Source: Agelaius tricolor | Taxonomy: Eukaryota > Chordata > Aves > Passeriformes > Icteridae | Direction: 5' to 3' | DNA length: 64,000 nt | Assembly: GCA_023055355.1 (NCBI GenBank) | Contig: JALJCS010000001.1 | Span: forward strand, 22,693,881-22,757,880 | In this document: in pieces, positions 38,781-50,900 of the stretch | Numbering within the stretch: the first letter of the stretch is position 1 | Layout: every line of letters starts with the position of its first letter | Program-made: the position numbers and the translations under genes | The notes under the pieces: generated by a model | Seen by the model: only the letters and a program-made list of their open reading frames with translations | Told to the model about the DNA's origin: nothing | Databases searched by the model: none

Positions 38781-41173
38781 AGTTCCACCCTCCCCCGTTC
38801 GGAGCTGCTAACACGTGGGATGCCTTACCTTGGAGCCATTGACGTAGAACTGTTTTAAGCACGTCAGCACATTTCTTTTTACTATATAGGTTGGGATAGC
38901 AATTCAGCAAATAAGTATTTGTAGTATTTTAAGCATACACTCAAGTTTCAGTAGCTGTGGTAGGGCATGAATACAGTAAGATCGCCATAAATGTTTGTAA
39001 AATGCCTTTATGACATGAGTTGGACTTTGTGTGTATAAACCATAAATCAAAAGCCAAATGATTATAGCTTTATGTGAATATAAAAGACTAGGAATGTGGA
39101 AGCCTGTTCAGTAGAAAGTGATCTCTCTGTTTCCTTCTGTCTCTTTTCATTTTCCCTTCCTCTGTCAACACAGTCTCTAACTTGTGCACTTCTCATCTTC
39201 TTCGCTTTTGGTGAAATAATCTTTAGTTGAGAGAGGGAGCATGGGCCATGCACTTAAGAAAGAGTTGGACTCAATGATCCTTGTTGGTCTTTTCTGGCTC
39301 AGAATATTTTACGACCCCTACCAGCTGAGCTGAGCTCAGAGAATCCTTTTCTACACTTTAGATTCAACCCTGGGTAGAATATATCTAGAAATTATAGGGT
39401 ACTACTGTAGCATACTTTTATCATTCTTGTAGGTGTTGTAGACTTTTCATTTCATTTCTTTTATATTACAAAATCCATTTTACAGACAACATAGCAGTCT
39501 TTAGGCACTTGTCCTTTAAACTGCCAGCTCCTGTATTGATTGCAGTAAAGGAAAGCCTTGCATTCTCACTTCACTTCAAGGCCCACAGCTCTTATTGAGA
39601 GATCACTGGGGCCAAGCCCCTGTATCAGTGTGTTCCTCTGTTCCTGCCTGCCCTCCAACAGCTGTCATTTTCTTCTGCACCCATTTTTAGAAACTGACAC
39701 TGCCTAGCGTGTCCTGGGTACTGTTTATTGGCAACTCAAGCCTTGTTGCCAGTTCTCAGGGTAAAAGAGTCTACCTTAGAGGTTCATCAGTATTTCAGAG
39801 TTTGTTAAGGAAGCTTTATGCAAGTTCTAGTTAATGTAAAAATGTTTTTTTCTGAGGTTTAAAATGTTTTCCCCAAGGTTGCTTAGGCTTAGAAGTGCTG
39901 TTTGAAAATGTGCTGTAAAAAAATCTGTTTATGACACCAAGACCTCCTTGCAATGATGGGATTTCCATATTGACTGCACTGAAAGATATTTTCAGACTGC
40001 AACTTCATGTCTCATTTGTAAAAGAAACATTGGTGAAATCTGAGTCAGCTACACAAAACAAAACATTTATTCTCTCAAATAAATCAGAAGTACTTTTAGC
40101 CATTGAGTTTTCTTTTGCCTTTTTAATATAACTCTTCTGTTTCAGAAAAAAGTGAGCAGCATCTTTGGTGACCAGCTACGGTTTCCCAAACTGAAATGAT
40201 AATGTTTGCTTTAAGTTACACAAGAAGTCAGTGGAATTACATCAATGTGAATTCATTAGAACATATAGGCCTGCTGGACTGGGGTACTTGGAGATAAAAA
40301 ATGAAAGCAAGAGCTGAGAGTGGCAGTCTGTGTTTGAGAGGCTGGAGATTGCCCTTCCCTGCTTTCTGCTTCCTACACAGCTGTCGGAGCTGCTCTAAGT
40401 CAGCTTCTGAAGCCCCTGCTTTCCAGAGTGTATTTAAAGGCACACAGGGACGATGCCAGGTTACAAGCTGCTGGCTCCAGATTCAATTCATTGAAGTCTG
40501 AGGAGTCCACAGAGAATGCTGTGAATAGTAATCTTATGCCAAGTTATTCCAACTCCTAAATCAGGGCCCTCAATATGCACTGAGGCCTTGATTCTGGAAA
40601 AGCTCTCACGTGTCTCTAACTTGGAAGAAAGCTCATTATCATTCATGATCATTATTCAGAATGGAGAAGCAACATTCTGGAGCAGATTTTACTGAAAGTC
40701 ACATTTACAGTTCTTCTCATTTAGGCACAGATGATTATTTCCTGCACTTTCTTATCATCTTTTTACCCAGAAGAGAAACCTTTGGAAAGGTGATCAAAAA
40801 CATGATGCATCATTAACTTGCAGAATCCTAGCCAAGTTGGCTTGCAAACCTAGTGCTTCAAGTACCAGGTTGCTGCCAGATTTTTGCTGCAGGGAGTTGC
40901 CTGGCTGCCAGCAGATGAGGAGTTAACTACAGCTCTGCTTTCCCATTCATCTATACCAATGCTTGGAGGCCAAGCTGCCAGAAATCTAGCTCTTCTCAGA
41001 GACAGTGGGAGGAATGTTTCTGTAAAGAGGATGCCCAAAGTGGGTGAACTCTCAGCCAAGAAAGTTTGTGGAGAAAATTTTATTTCCCTCTCAAAATGAA
41101 AATGAGAAGCCCTGTTGACTGCAACTGTGCTTATGTTTACTACTGCACAACTCCAGCAGTTTTTCAGGGTATT
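38781..41173. other. Intergenic, between CpG island and CR1 copy
   Basis: About 2.4 kb without a recognisable gene. Only the short CR1 fragment at 39257-39314 stands out. Confidence 0.8.
39257..39314 (+). repeat. CR1 LINE 3'-end fragment
   Basis: GAGTTGGACTCAATGATCCT followed by GGTCTTTTCTGGCTCAGAAT is a CR1 terminal segment in sense orientation (usual form: GTTGGACTAGATGATC...TCCAAC). The copy is short and diverged. Confidence 0.7.
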
Positions 41174-41580
41174 TCATAGAATCACAGAATGTCCTGGCTT
41201 GGAAGGGACTTTAAAGATCATCTTGTTCCAAACCCCTTGCCATGGGAAAGGACACCTTCCACTAGGCCAGGTTGCCCAAAGCCCCATCCAACCTGGATTT
41301 GAGCTCTTCCAGGGATGAGGCATCTACAGCTTCTCTGGGCAACCTGTTCCTGTGCCTCACCACCCTTACAATCGTGAACTTCTTCCTAATATGTGATCTA
41401 AATCTACCCTTTTTCAGTTTAAAGCCATTGTCCCTTGTCCTGTCACTAGTAAGTCCCTCTCCAGCTCTCTTGTAGACCCCCTTTAGATACAGGAAGTGCT
41501 CTAATGTCTCCCTGGAATCCTCTCATTTCCAGGCTGAACAGCTCCAACTCACTCAGTCTGTCTGCAAATGAGAGGGGCTT
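41174..41580 (-). repeat. CR1 LINE 3'-end copy, about 400 bases, 5' truncated
   Basis: Begins TCATAGAATCACAGAATG on the plus strand, the reverse of the CR1 3' terminal repeat. It runs through GGAAGGGACTTTAAAGATCA, CCCCATCCAACCTGG, GCAACCTGTTCCTGTGCCTC and the Pro/Ser-rich end of the second ORF in reverse. The 5' truncation is typical of CR1 insertions. CR1 is the dominant LINE of birds and reptiles, so this copy also supports the avian assignment. Confidence 0.93.
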
Positions 41581-41890
41581 AGTCCTAGATTAAAATACTT
41601 CCTGGACTAATGCCCCAGTAAAACCAAGTGAGATATTCACCTACTTCAAGATAAATTGTATGTTTACATGTTCTGTAGTCTATGTTGGGTAGTTGATGTC
41701 TAGCATAAGTGTTCCCAAGTCTTCTGCTTGACAAATCTTTGAATAATACAGCATTAGTTAGGGCCATCTGTCACCTTCCTCCCAGAGCAGAATTTGAAAT
41801 TCTGGGATTGGAATTCAGAGGTTAATTGGCAAGATCTATGTAAAGGTCCTGAGTTTGACTTCCTTCAGTATACCTATGAGTGCATCATTA

Positions 41891-41895
41891 CAGCC
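41891..41895. repeat. Candidate 5-bp target duplication (CAGCC), left copy
   Basis: CAGCC stands immediately before the TGTGG terminus of the left LTR-like segment. The same five bases follow the outer end of the family 1 LTR at 44413-44417. Confidence 0.45.
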
Positions 41896-43058
41896 TGTGG
41901 TGGGTTTAGTGTTGGTCAAATGCCCATGTACTCTCTAGATTTACTCATTCCCTGCTGTGAGATAGGATTAGGAGGAAGGTAAAGCAGGCTCAAAACTTTA
42001 AAAGGGTATAAAGAAAACTTTATTAACAGTAACTAAAAGAAAGAACGATAATAATCAGAATAAAACCTTTAGAACACTTCTCCTTCCCCTACAACCTTTT
42101 CTTTCCCACTAACAATGCACAGAAACAATTCAGTTCAGTTTATCACTTCTAGAACAGTCTGTCTTCAGTTCACTTAGGGAGAGGAGTCCCTCTTGTCAAT
42201 TTATGGAGACTGCTCCACAAGAAAAACAGTTCTCTCATGGTTTTTAATTTCCATGAACAGCAACCGCCTGGAAATCTGCAATCGTGAAGTCTCTCCCTTT
42301 TTTCGCTGCTTTTCCCACAGCTGTGTTTATAGGCCATGTCAACTTACGGGGTACTATTTTAAGGATGAGCTGTTTAAGAGCAAAGGTTCTCTTTATCTAT
42401 CTCTCAGAACATCTTCATCTCTGGGAACAGAGGTCTTCTTCTTTCTCTGTGGGCAAAGGGTCTTCACTCTCTTCTCTCTGTTCAAACTTCTCATGTAATC
42501 ACAGCTACTTCAACATCTGCTTACTTTAGCATAAATGGCCTTTGCTCTTACCTAAAATTTGAAACCTTCATTCCCCCATACTTTTCAATGGGTTACAGAG
42601 AAAAAGAGTCTGATGTATCAATTATGTTCTTCTCCATAGTTTTATAAGAGGATTTCAGCCCCAAGATCAAGGAATCTCCTCATCCCTCTCATCTGGGACT
42701 TGACTCTTTCTTCACTGACCTTGGTGTCTTCATGTTGTTCCTCTACATGTCCTCACTCTGTCCTTTTCGCTCACTTCAGAGAGGATTGATGTCTGTGGGT
42801 CTCATCTGTGCACTGAAAGAGTTAGTATCTCACCCAGGGCCTGCAGATGGTTACGTGATCCCTGCTGGGTGGCAATGCAGTCTCAGTGATGGATTTCAGG
42901 CCATGCTGGGCTGTGCTAGAATCTCAGGGGGCCCTGAGTCCCCTGCGGTGCCAGGACAGCCCTTTGGCAGCTATACATTGAGGCATCTCCAGCTTTCTCA
43001 ATGGTTTAACAGATTGTCAATTCTCATAGCTAATTACTGATTAGTTTTTCATCAGACA
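41896..43058 (-). mobile_element. LTR-like segment of a second family, downstream of the zinc-finger ORF
   Basis: The left end TGTGGTGGGTTTAGTGTTGG has LTR-like termini (minus strand ends CCCACCACA). On the minus strand an AATAAAG poly-A signal lies near 42014-42020, about 120 bases before that end, as expected for R-U5. The stretch resembles avian endogenous-retrovirus LTRs that I have seen, but I cannot name the family. The inner border is uncertain; TGTCTGATG at 43058 is the best candidate. It may include a little of a retroviral 3' internal region. Confidence 0.6.
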
Positions 43059-43119
43059 TGGAGGAAACTAGTAGCAGTTTCTCCTAGGAAGTCCCTTCTG
43101 TGAATGGCTCCAATGCAAA

Positions 43120-43179
43120 GCCAACCCACTGGAGCAGCGCACCAAGATCTTCCCGCACTTGGCACTTGCAGGGCTTCCC
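43120..43179 (-). pseudogene. Decayed seventh zinc finger beyond the stop
   Basis: Just after the TAA the minus strand still reads GKPCKC and, after one extra base, a CGK-L-V-R-C-S-S-like finger start. This looks like a former additional finger (CxxCGKSFVRCSS type) lost by the stop and a frame slip. Only about half a finger is recognisable. Confidence 0.5.
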
Positions 43180-43908
43180 TTAGCGGTGCCTCCGTTGGTG
43201 TCTGGTCAAGGCTGAGTTGTGCCTGAATCTTTTCCCACACTCAGGACACTCATAGGGCTTCTCCCCGCTGTGGATGCGCTGGTGGGTGATGAGGTGGGAG
43301 TGCTGCTTGAAGCCCTTCCCACAGTCAGGGCAGCGGAAGGGCCTCTCCTCTGTGTGAGTCCGCTGGTGCAGGAGGAGATTGGCCCAACTCTGAAAGCTCT
43401 TCCTACATTTGTCACACGCATAGGGCCTCTCCCCAGTGTGGCTCCTCAGGTGGACAGTCAGGTGGGAGAGCCTCCTGAAACTCTTCTGACACTCCGCACA
43501 CTCGTAGGGCCTCTCCCCGGTGTGGCTCCTCATGTGGACACTTAGGTGGGAGATCTGGCTGAAGCTCTTCCCACACTCCTCACACCTGTAGGGCCGTTCC
43601 CCAGTGTGGATTCTCCAGTGGCAGATCAGGGCGGATCTCTTGCCAAAGCTCTTCCCACATTTTGAGCAGTTGTGGGACTTCTCATGAAGCTGCTCATGGA
43701 CCCCCAGCTCCAAGCTCTGACCGCATCTCTGGCCACCTCCCCAGCCTGGAATGGATTGTTCCTCTTCAGATCCCCATAATCTGCAGCCATTTCTTGTGTG
43801 GGATCTCTGGGGGTTTTCCTCTCTGTTAGATTCTTGCACTGTGGAGTCTCTCAAAATGACCTCTTCCACAAGGTTCTGCCGCGGGGATTTGTCCTCCCTG
43901 GTCTCCAT
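43180..43908 (-). CDS. Intronless C2H2 zinc-finger protein with six fingers
   Basis: A 242-codon ORF from ATG (43908) to TAA (43180). Residues 1-75 are a charged, unstructured leader ([16 protein letters not shown]...) with no KRAB, SCAN or BTB domain. Six tandem C2H2 fingers joined by TGERP-type linkers follow, ending RHQRRHR. Every finger keeps both cysteines and both histidines. Specificity residues at helix positions -1, 2, 3, 6 read K-S-A-C, Q-S-H-V, R-S-H-V, S-A-N-L, Q-S-H-T and H-S-A-R. The product is probably a nuclear DNA-binding protein; the target is unknown. The leader resembles a zinc-finger family expanded in songbirds, which I recall reading [10 protein letters not shown] at this point. 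Here KELR is still present just before the ATG, but a TGA lies seven codons upstream, where LTR sequence begins. Intact frame suggests either function or a recent origin. Confidence 0.85.
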   Translation of the reverse strand: METREDKSPRQNLVEEVILRDSTVQESNREENPQRSHTRNGCRLWGSEEEQSIPGWGGGQRCGQSLELGVHEQLHEKSHNCSKCGKSFGKRSALICHWRIHTGERPYRCEECGKSFSQISHLSVHMRSHTGERPYECAECQKSFRRLSHLTVHLRSHTGERPYACDKCRKSFQSWANLLLHQRTHTEERPFRCPDCGKGFKQHSHLITHQRIHSGEKPYECPECGKRFRHNSALTRHQRRHR

Positions 43909-43920
43909 CCTCAATTCCTT

Positions 43921-44412
43921 CCAGAGTCAGAATCCAACCTGACACACCTGTTGGCCAGGGTGTTGGTAGCAGCCCTATTAAATGTTGGCTGCAATCCTCC
44001 TGGAGTGGCAGATGTGGTTCTGTTGGAGCAGTGATCCTATAGAAAGGTGGAGGTTTCCTCTGCAGGTCCAGTGGTGGTGTAGATGGATCTGGTCTTCCTC
44101 TGGGAATCCTGTAGAAAAAAAAAGCTGCTCCTCTGGGAATCCAGTGGGAAAGGCTGACTGTGGTGTTCCAAGTCTCAGATTATATTCAGTTAGGAATGCT
44201 TGGCTCCTCCCTCTGGGCAGAGCCTCTCACAATGGGATGATATAGCTTATCAATGACATTCAATGGCCCATTATCAGAAGATATCTCCTTGGAGGGAGGA
44301 TGGGTTGTGGAAGAGATAAAGCAAACTGCCCAATTAACCCAAGATAACTGCCCCACCTCCAGCAGATGGAAATAGAATCCACCCCCCCAGCTACATCTTG
44401 TAACCTAAGACG
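43921..44412 (-). mobile_element. Partial retroviral LTR (family 1) directly upstream of the zinc-finger ORF
   Basis: About 490 bases align by eye with the two solo LTRs at 47321-47982 and 51628-52277, from the outer LTR end (CTAAGACG, for the family's CCAAGACA) to the segment GTTGGATTCTGACTC. Homology then stops and the zinc-finger exon begins. The poly-A signal end of the LTR is missing. In the zinc-finger direction it supplies a TATA-like AGCTATATCA (44247-44238) and about 300 bases of leader before the ATG. The likely CCAAT box is changed to CCATT. Confidence 0.85.
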
Positions 44413-44417
44413 CAGCC
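44413..44417. repeat. Candidate 5-bp target duplication (CAGCC), right copy
   Basis: CAGCC directly follows the LTR end at 44412. Five bases is also the duplication length of the solo LTR of the same family at 51628. Confidence 0.45.
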
Positions 44418-47320
44418 TTTCCAGGCAAAACCATGTGTATGGGTATATGCAGGCAATGGATTGTTAAAACTAGCTCTGATTCTTGTTGTGATTTTAAAAA
44501 CCTTTGAATTGAGTCTTCTCTCAGACAATCCAGTGTGATTGTGTTGCAAATAAAAAATGTATTTTAAGAATTTTGTATGCACAAGCAAAAATACACTGCT
44601 TATTGTAACTGATAGTCCAATGAAGATGTATCCGAGTTTAACTCCTTAATTCTGCCTGTGTCTTGAGCTGTCATTTCGGGTGTAAACAGTGCTGTCTGAG
44701 AATTCAACAACAATCTTTCTGGCTCAGTAAGATGCAAAGCATCCCTTAGGGATATAGGTTTACAACTAAGCTTTCAAAGTCAGTTAGCATCTTTGCCATA
44801 ATGATATTTCCTTTGCAAGAATCTACAGAACATGAGCATATGTGTATTAATTAATCTGTTCTCTGTGCTGAATATTTATTTGCATTTTATATATATAAAT
44901 GGGTAAAGATCTTCAGCAAGAGGAGTGGATTCATAGTATTTTTAAATGTAACAAATGGCACCTGTATTCACTGAAATGCAAAAATGACGCCAGCTGCCAC
45001 TGCCAGCAACAAAAAACACTGTAGCCTTTCCACTACCATGTCCTACATGCTTTTGTCTGTGGCAAATCAGACCCTCATAAATGCCCATGAGCACTATCTT
45101 CAGCTTTAAAGATCGTTCAACACAGCGTTTAGGAAATAAGAGGGAACTACTTCTGGTATGAAATACTTGCATGTAAAAAAGAGCACCTGGAAGCCTGAGT
45201 TCTTTCAGAAGTAATTCCTAATGCTCAGTGAAGGGAATTAAACAAACAGCAAGGTTTATTCTGTCAGCTTCTTAGCAGGCTAACAAGAATTACTGCATGC
45301 TAAGAATCAGCTGCTTGGAAGCTTAATGAATGTGGCAGCCAGGAAAGTACAAAACATGGCCAAGAGTTGCAAACCAGATATATATTTAGGCTGTTGTGCA
45401 GGCAAACGAAGAGGATAGGGAAAATCTCTCCCTAAATCCAAGGTGGAAAGGCTTTGCTCTACCAGGGTTTCCAGGTACTTTTACTGTGTAAAAGGCTTTC
45501 TGTAAAGTATTGTGTCTGCATCTAGAATTGTAACTCTTTTCCCTTGTAGTTGTATTCTCTGAGGAGAATAATAGCAGAAAAGTATTTTTATATTTCCGTG
45601 TGCCTCTGCTGCGATTCAGCAACTGGAAACAGAGCCAAGTCCTCCGAGCAGGCAGCTCTGCACGGCCCACTGGTGACTGGGCTGGCACCCATCACCTGCA
45701 AATCTGCCTCAAACCAGGCTCAGGCCCCAAAAATACCTTTTCAGCAGCATTGCTTAACCTCGTTTTGCAAAACCAGAATGAGTGATACTAGTCAGGAAGA
45801 GTCCTAAATATTGATTTAATTAAAATCAATCCTTCCACTCCCTGCTTAATGAATGAAATGAAGTCACATGCCCTTGTGCATACTACTGATTTGTTGTATG
45901 GGTTTTTGTGCGCAGTTGTTTCAGTTTTCAAGTGTTTTCAGAGCTGCAAGAGACTTAAAAGAGACAGCTGTGGCTTTTATGTAATAATATTATTTCCAGA
46001 ACTAGATCTTTGGGGAAAAAATTTAAAAGTAAGACTTGAAATAGAGCCTTAAGTGTGGGTAAGCACACAGAGGAGGTTGACATGAGCTTTAGAGAAATTG
46101 AAATAATGTTTACAGTAATTTACTCATTTGTCCCGTTGTCTGTAACATCCAAAAATATCTAATTTTGCAAGCAGATGCACTAAATGGCCTCACTGGTATT
46201 TCAGAAGGCTGTGCCTCCATGTTAGGACTTGTCTACCTTGGGGAAATGTGCTGCCCTTCCTGCAGCCCCAGCGCGGCGGTGGCTGCGTGAAAGCAGCGCA
46301 GGGAATGCCCGGGATCTTTCCTTATGTAGATGTGCTCTGAGTCACGAGGGTAGAGGCAGTGGAGCTCCTTTCTGCCAAGCTTTCCCACACAAGTCACCGT
46401 CTGCAGCAGGATCCTGGCCTTCCCCAGCTCCTGCTGAAGGATGGAGCACCTTGGGTGACCTGCCTCGCTCTGCCTGCAGCGGAACTGACACCACAATCGC
46501 TAAGCACAGACCGTGCAGCGAGCTCACTTAATCCTCCCCAGCGAACACATGAGCCACAGTTTGCCTTTCAGTCTGTAAATTGTTCTTTTGTTTTGCAGGC
46601 TTTACTGAACACAGTTTTATTTCATGTGACTGTGCTATTTATGGAGGAGTAAATATTGCCGGGGGTCTATTTAAAAAGGCCAATGACCTGGATTTTTTTT
46701 CCATTTGAATTATCTCCAAGAGTCAGACATGTTTAACAACTGATTCCCCCCCCCCCCCCCCCCTTGTTTCTGTAGACTGCAATCATTTCTAACATCTTAG
46801 ATCAACACCAACTAAAAAGACAAAAAATTTGAGTGAAATAAAACTGCATGTAGTATGAATGTGATCAGACAGTACATGACCTTGCCATTTTTGGAAGAGC
46901 TGAATTCCATCCTGATTTACCAGTTAACAACATAGCATGTTTTAAACCTCTGAATATAAGCCTTTTTGTACTGTTGTAGTAATTTGAGTTCATAACTCTG
47001 GTTTGTTCCTTTTATTGTTGTTTTTACAAAACCAATTATCAAGTGTGTTTTCACAAATTATAAGTAAATAAATAAACAAGCCATGTTTTCAGACAGGGAA
47101 GATTTAAACAGGCAAATATTCTTCTTGCTGTTCCTGTAATCTAAATAGCAGTATCCCTTTGCTATTGAAGAAAAAGAAAGTTGAACATTGCAGGGGAAAT
47201 AGAGCTATATTTTAACTTTCAAGAAAGAGCTTTGTGAATGCAAACGGGTAGCCAAATATCTGGAATATTACATAGATTTGAGTATTCTTAGAAGTTGAGC
47301 CAACCATATCTTTTTAATAT
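44418..47320. other. Intergenic, no gene recognised
   Basis: About 2.9 kb. A small GC-richer patch with several CpGs lies near 46250-46530, and there is an 18-base C run at 46746. No exon or repeat family identified. Confidence 0.75.
46746..46763. repeat. Homopolymer of 18 C
   Basis: Uninterrupted C run in intergenic DNA. Confidence 0.85.
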
Positions 47321-47982
47321 TGTCTTGGTTTGGAAAGACAGGTGTCTGCTAAGGAAGGTAGGAGCCTCCCCTGAAATGGAAAAATGTAAACCCTCTCTCT
47401 CTGAATTGTTAGAATTTTGAAATTAAGGCCGGGCTCTCAGGCAAAAATATGGGACCAGGAATAACAGTTCTTTATTAGGGAAGAAAATAAAAAGATAAAA
47501 TAAACAATGCAGTAAACTAAAACACCACTGACTGGGTCAGAACCCAACCTGACACCCTGTTGGTCGGGGTGTTGGTAGCAGTCCAATTGGAAATGTGGCT
47601 GCAGCCCTCCTGGAGTGTCAGGTATGGTTCTGTTGGAGCAGGAATCTTTCCTGTAGAAAGGTGCAGTCTTCTTCTGAAGATCCAGAGGAAAAGGCAGCTA
47701 TTTCTCTGGGAAATCCAGTGGAAAAAGCTGTGCTGGTGTTCCAGAATCTCAAGTTTACATCTGGGTAGGAATTCTTGGCTCTTCCCTCTGGATGGAGCAT
47801 CTCACAATGGGATGCTGCAGTTCTTATCAGCCATGCAGTGACAATCAATAGCCCATTATCAGCACATGTCTCCCCTGAGGGAGGAGTGGCTGTGGAAGAG
47901 ATAAGGAAAACTGCCCACTTAACAGAAGGCAACTGCCATACAGATGGCAAATAGAATACAATTTTCTTGGCAATCCAAGACA
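47321..47982 (-). mobile_element. Solo LTR, family 1, minus orientation
   Basis: A 662-base element with inverted ends TGTCTTGG and CCAAGACA. On the minus strand it reads U3, then a poly-A signal (AATAAAG; TTTATT on the plus strand near 47471), then the short U5. No internal retroviral sequence is attached, so it arose by LTR-LTR recombination. Flanks AATAT and TATAT match at four of five bases, a probable decayed target duplication. Confidence 0.88.
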
Positions 47983-50900
47983 TATATATATGTTTTCTCA
48001 ACAGTATACAATGAGTAGTATAATGGGCTTCAACTTGAAATTTTGCTGTAGACATACCTATCTTGACTCAGTCATGTAAAAGCATGAAAAGATAGAATTT
48101 TTGTACTGAATGCTGTTTAATATATGTTCTTAACTCTGTGGTGTTTACCATGTCATTAAAATGGCACCCTGGCATCAGTGCAAAGCTGGCTTCAGAAGTC
48201 ACAACCCACTTTTCCCCTGGAGAGGTGGAGCAGGTGGACAGGGATGGGATTCCTTCAGGCTGGTTTTACTGCCATCACACCTGATTGCATTTCTTCAAAA
48301 TTTCACCTTTCCTGGGGAAGGAGCATACAGGACAGCACATAATTCAGTGCTCTGATGGTGTAAACAATGAGCACATCTTCAGTATTATTCTGGCTTGAGC
48401 CACACCACTCCAGGGAGTAACCTTGCTGCACGAGCTGCCCCATATATATGCACACATTTGTATATTTATTTATGCATTTACATATACAAGTTCTACCAGT
48501 CCTGCCTAATCCTTTGGGAAAATGAGAAGCAGGAATGGCAAATCTTCTTGCCCTGTTGATGTCTTAGGAGAGGCATTTAGTTCAAGGTGTTGGGGAAAAT
48601 ATTCCACACAGCTATTTGATGTTTCTTCAAATGAAACAAAACTGACTTGTTGGAAAAGATTATATACAGACAAAAAAGCCTTTCTTTAAGGTTTTCCACT
48701 TAAGCCCACCACTTATTACTTCAGCCTTCTAATTTTTAGTGGCCATTTTCAAACACTGGAGTTTACCAGCAGGTAAACACTTGAAACAGATGTTGTCTTC
48801 CTTGAGTAAAAATTGTTACTGTGAAATGGACTGCAGCCAGTGGCACCTACAGCCTCCACTAAGATGAGAAGTACAAGTGCTGTTTATTCTCAGCTGTAAC
48901 ATGTCTTCAGTTCTTGTTTGTATTACTTAACAGGAGTTTTCAGATTCTAACTCAAACCATCTTTTAAAAATAAATTAGCCACAGCCCTAATTAGCCAGCA
49001 CTGGTCAAAGCAGATCACAATGAGTGCATAAGCTACTCGATCTGCCTCTTTGTTAAAAGTTGGCAACTTATAAGAAAAGAAAAAATTCAAACTATTTTCT
49101 GTCTTAATAGACCTCAGGACTCACTTTGGTGAGGCAGAATAATTATAGTATAACTGAGCACCTGCTAGTTCCTTTCTAGATTATTAAATTATATGCATGT
49201 TCTCCTACGGGGAGATCTCAGATTCTCCTTACATTTTTCCTTTCCTTTAAAAAGTGGTGGCCTGCTTATTCTCTACTCTAGTTTTTGGAGACCACAGAAC
49301 CATCAAAGTCATCAATTTTACATTGAAATAAAATTTACTGGTTCACATCATTAAGGAAAAACTCTTCAAATGACCCCAAAGGTCAGATTTTATAACTAAA
49401 AACTTAAGTTTCCATTTTTTGAAATTAATTTTTTTTAATATCAATTTTTCCTTAAAAATTATATTGAATTTGGTTTCTGGAAAGTAAAGCCCTGGTAGGC
49501 AGCAGAAGTATGAGCTGATGTGTAGGTAAAGCTCAATGCTGTTTTAAGAGGATCAGTTCTAAATCTAATCTATGATTTCTATAGTTTCTATAGTTAAAAA
49601 GGCCTTCCAGTTTTATTCAGTACAGGCACAGTCAACTATCTGTTTTCTCCATCACTCTAATGGATAGAAGATGGGATCTCTTCTTGATGACTTTTATTAA
49701 TATTCACCACATATCCAAAGTAATGCAGACAAATTGGTACACTAACCATATATATTTGATTTCAGTGGTTCCTATCTCTGAATATATGTCCTAGATAGAA
49801 AACTATTTTCTGTCTTCCAGTATTTTTACCACAGAGATTTCAGAGTATATATGAGTTTATGAGTTCTTGGCTTTTTGAGATAAAAATGTCTTTGCTCTAG
49901 TCCAGTGTTGAATGTATTGCTGTCTACACACATAATTACTAAACACTACAAAACTATTGTGACTGAAATGTCTTTAGTATTTGTTTTCCCTGTCCAACAG
50001 GGCAGTGGGGATTTCAAAAGCTTTTGTGTCTGCAGCCTGATTATTTTTTTGTAGGGGAAAAAAAAGAAAAAATCAAAATTATCGTTACCCAAGTCTTACT
50101 TCAATATCTGTGTTAATTGTCTTGGCTGGTCAGCTGCTGTTTGTGAGGTGAAAGTAGGCTCAGTCCTGCTCCCTGTCTTAGGAAAAAACCCATAAAATAT
50201 CTCTTTTAAATGACATTTAAACTCCATTTGATCCCAGACATATGGGGTGGCCTGCATGTTCCACGCATCTGAAGAATTTTGGGCGATGTTATTGTTAGTG
50301 TGGTGTTTTTAATGTGGAACAGCCCCTTTGCTGCTGGGGCTGTACCACATATTTGTCAGAGTGATGCAGAGCCATTAACTTTAATGGCCTTACCAGATAA
50401 AGTGGAAAGTCCTTAAATAGGAAGAAGGAACAGGAATTAAAAGAATACCAGTTCCAGAGGGTCTCGCAGAGGGGAAAATAGGGGAAGACTCATAAGTCCT
50501 TCGAAGGTTTTGAATTGGAAAGAAAGACAATTTTTGAAGCAGGAGAAAAGGACATTTAACCACGACACACTACAATGACAAGGAAAGGCACTCTGATTTT
50601 GAGGAGACGGGGTGAGATGCAGGAAGCTTGTGGATCTGACCTATTGCTAAACAATACCATGGAAAAAAACACCTACAAAACTGGAGCTACACCAAAGGAT
50701 TAATAAAAAATCCCTATCCCACCACAAAACCTGCACGTGCTTTGCTTCTCTTTGTCCAGCTGCTCTCCCTTTGGGAAGGGATGCTTCCCTCTTTGTTTCT
50801 CACACTTTAGAAGTGGTTGCCACAGCCCAGCCACTTTATGCTTTTCAGGATTATTATTACAGGTCTGAAGAGGCTTGGAAGTCTGCACAGATCACGAGAA

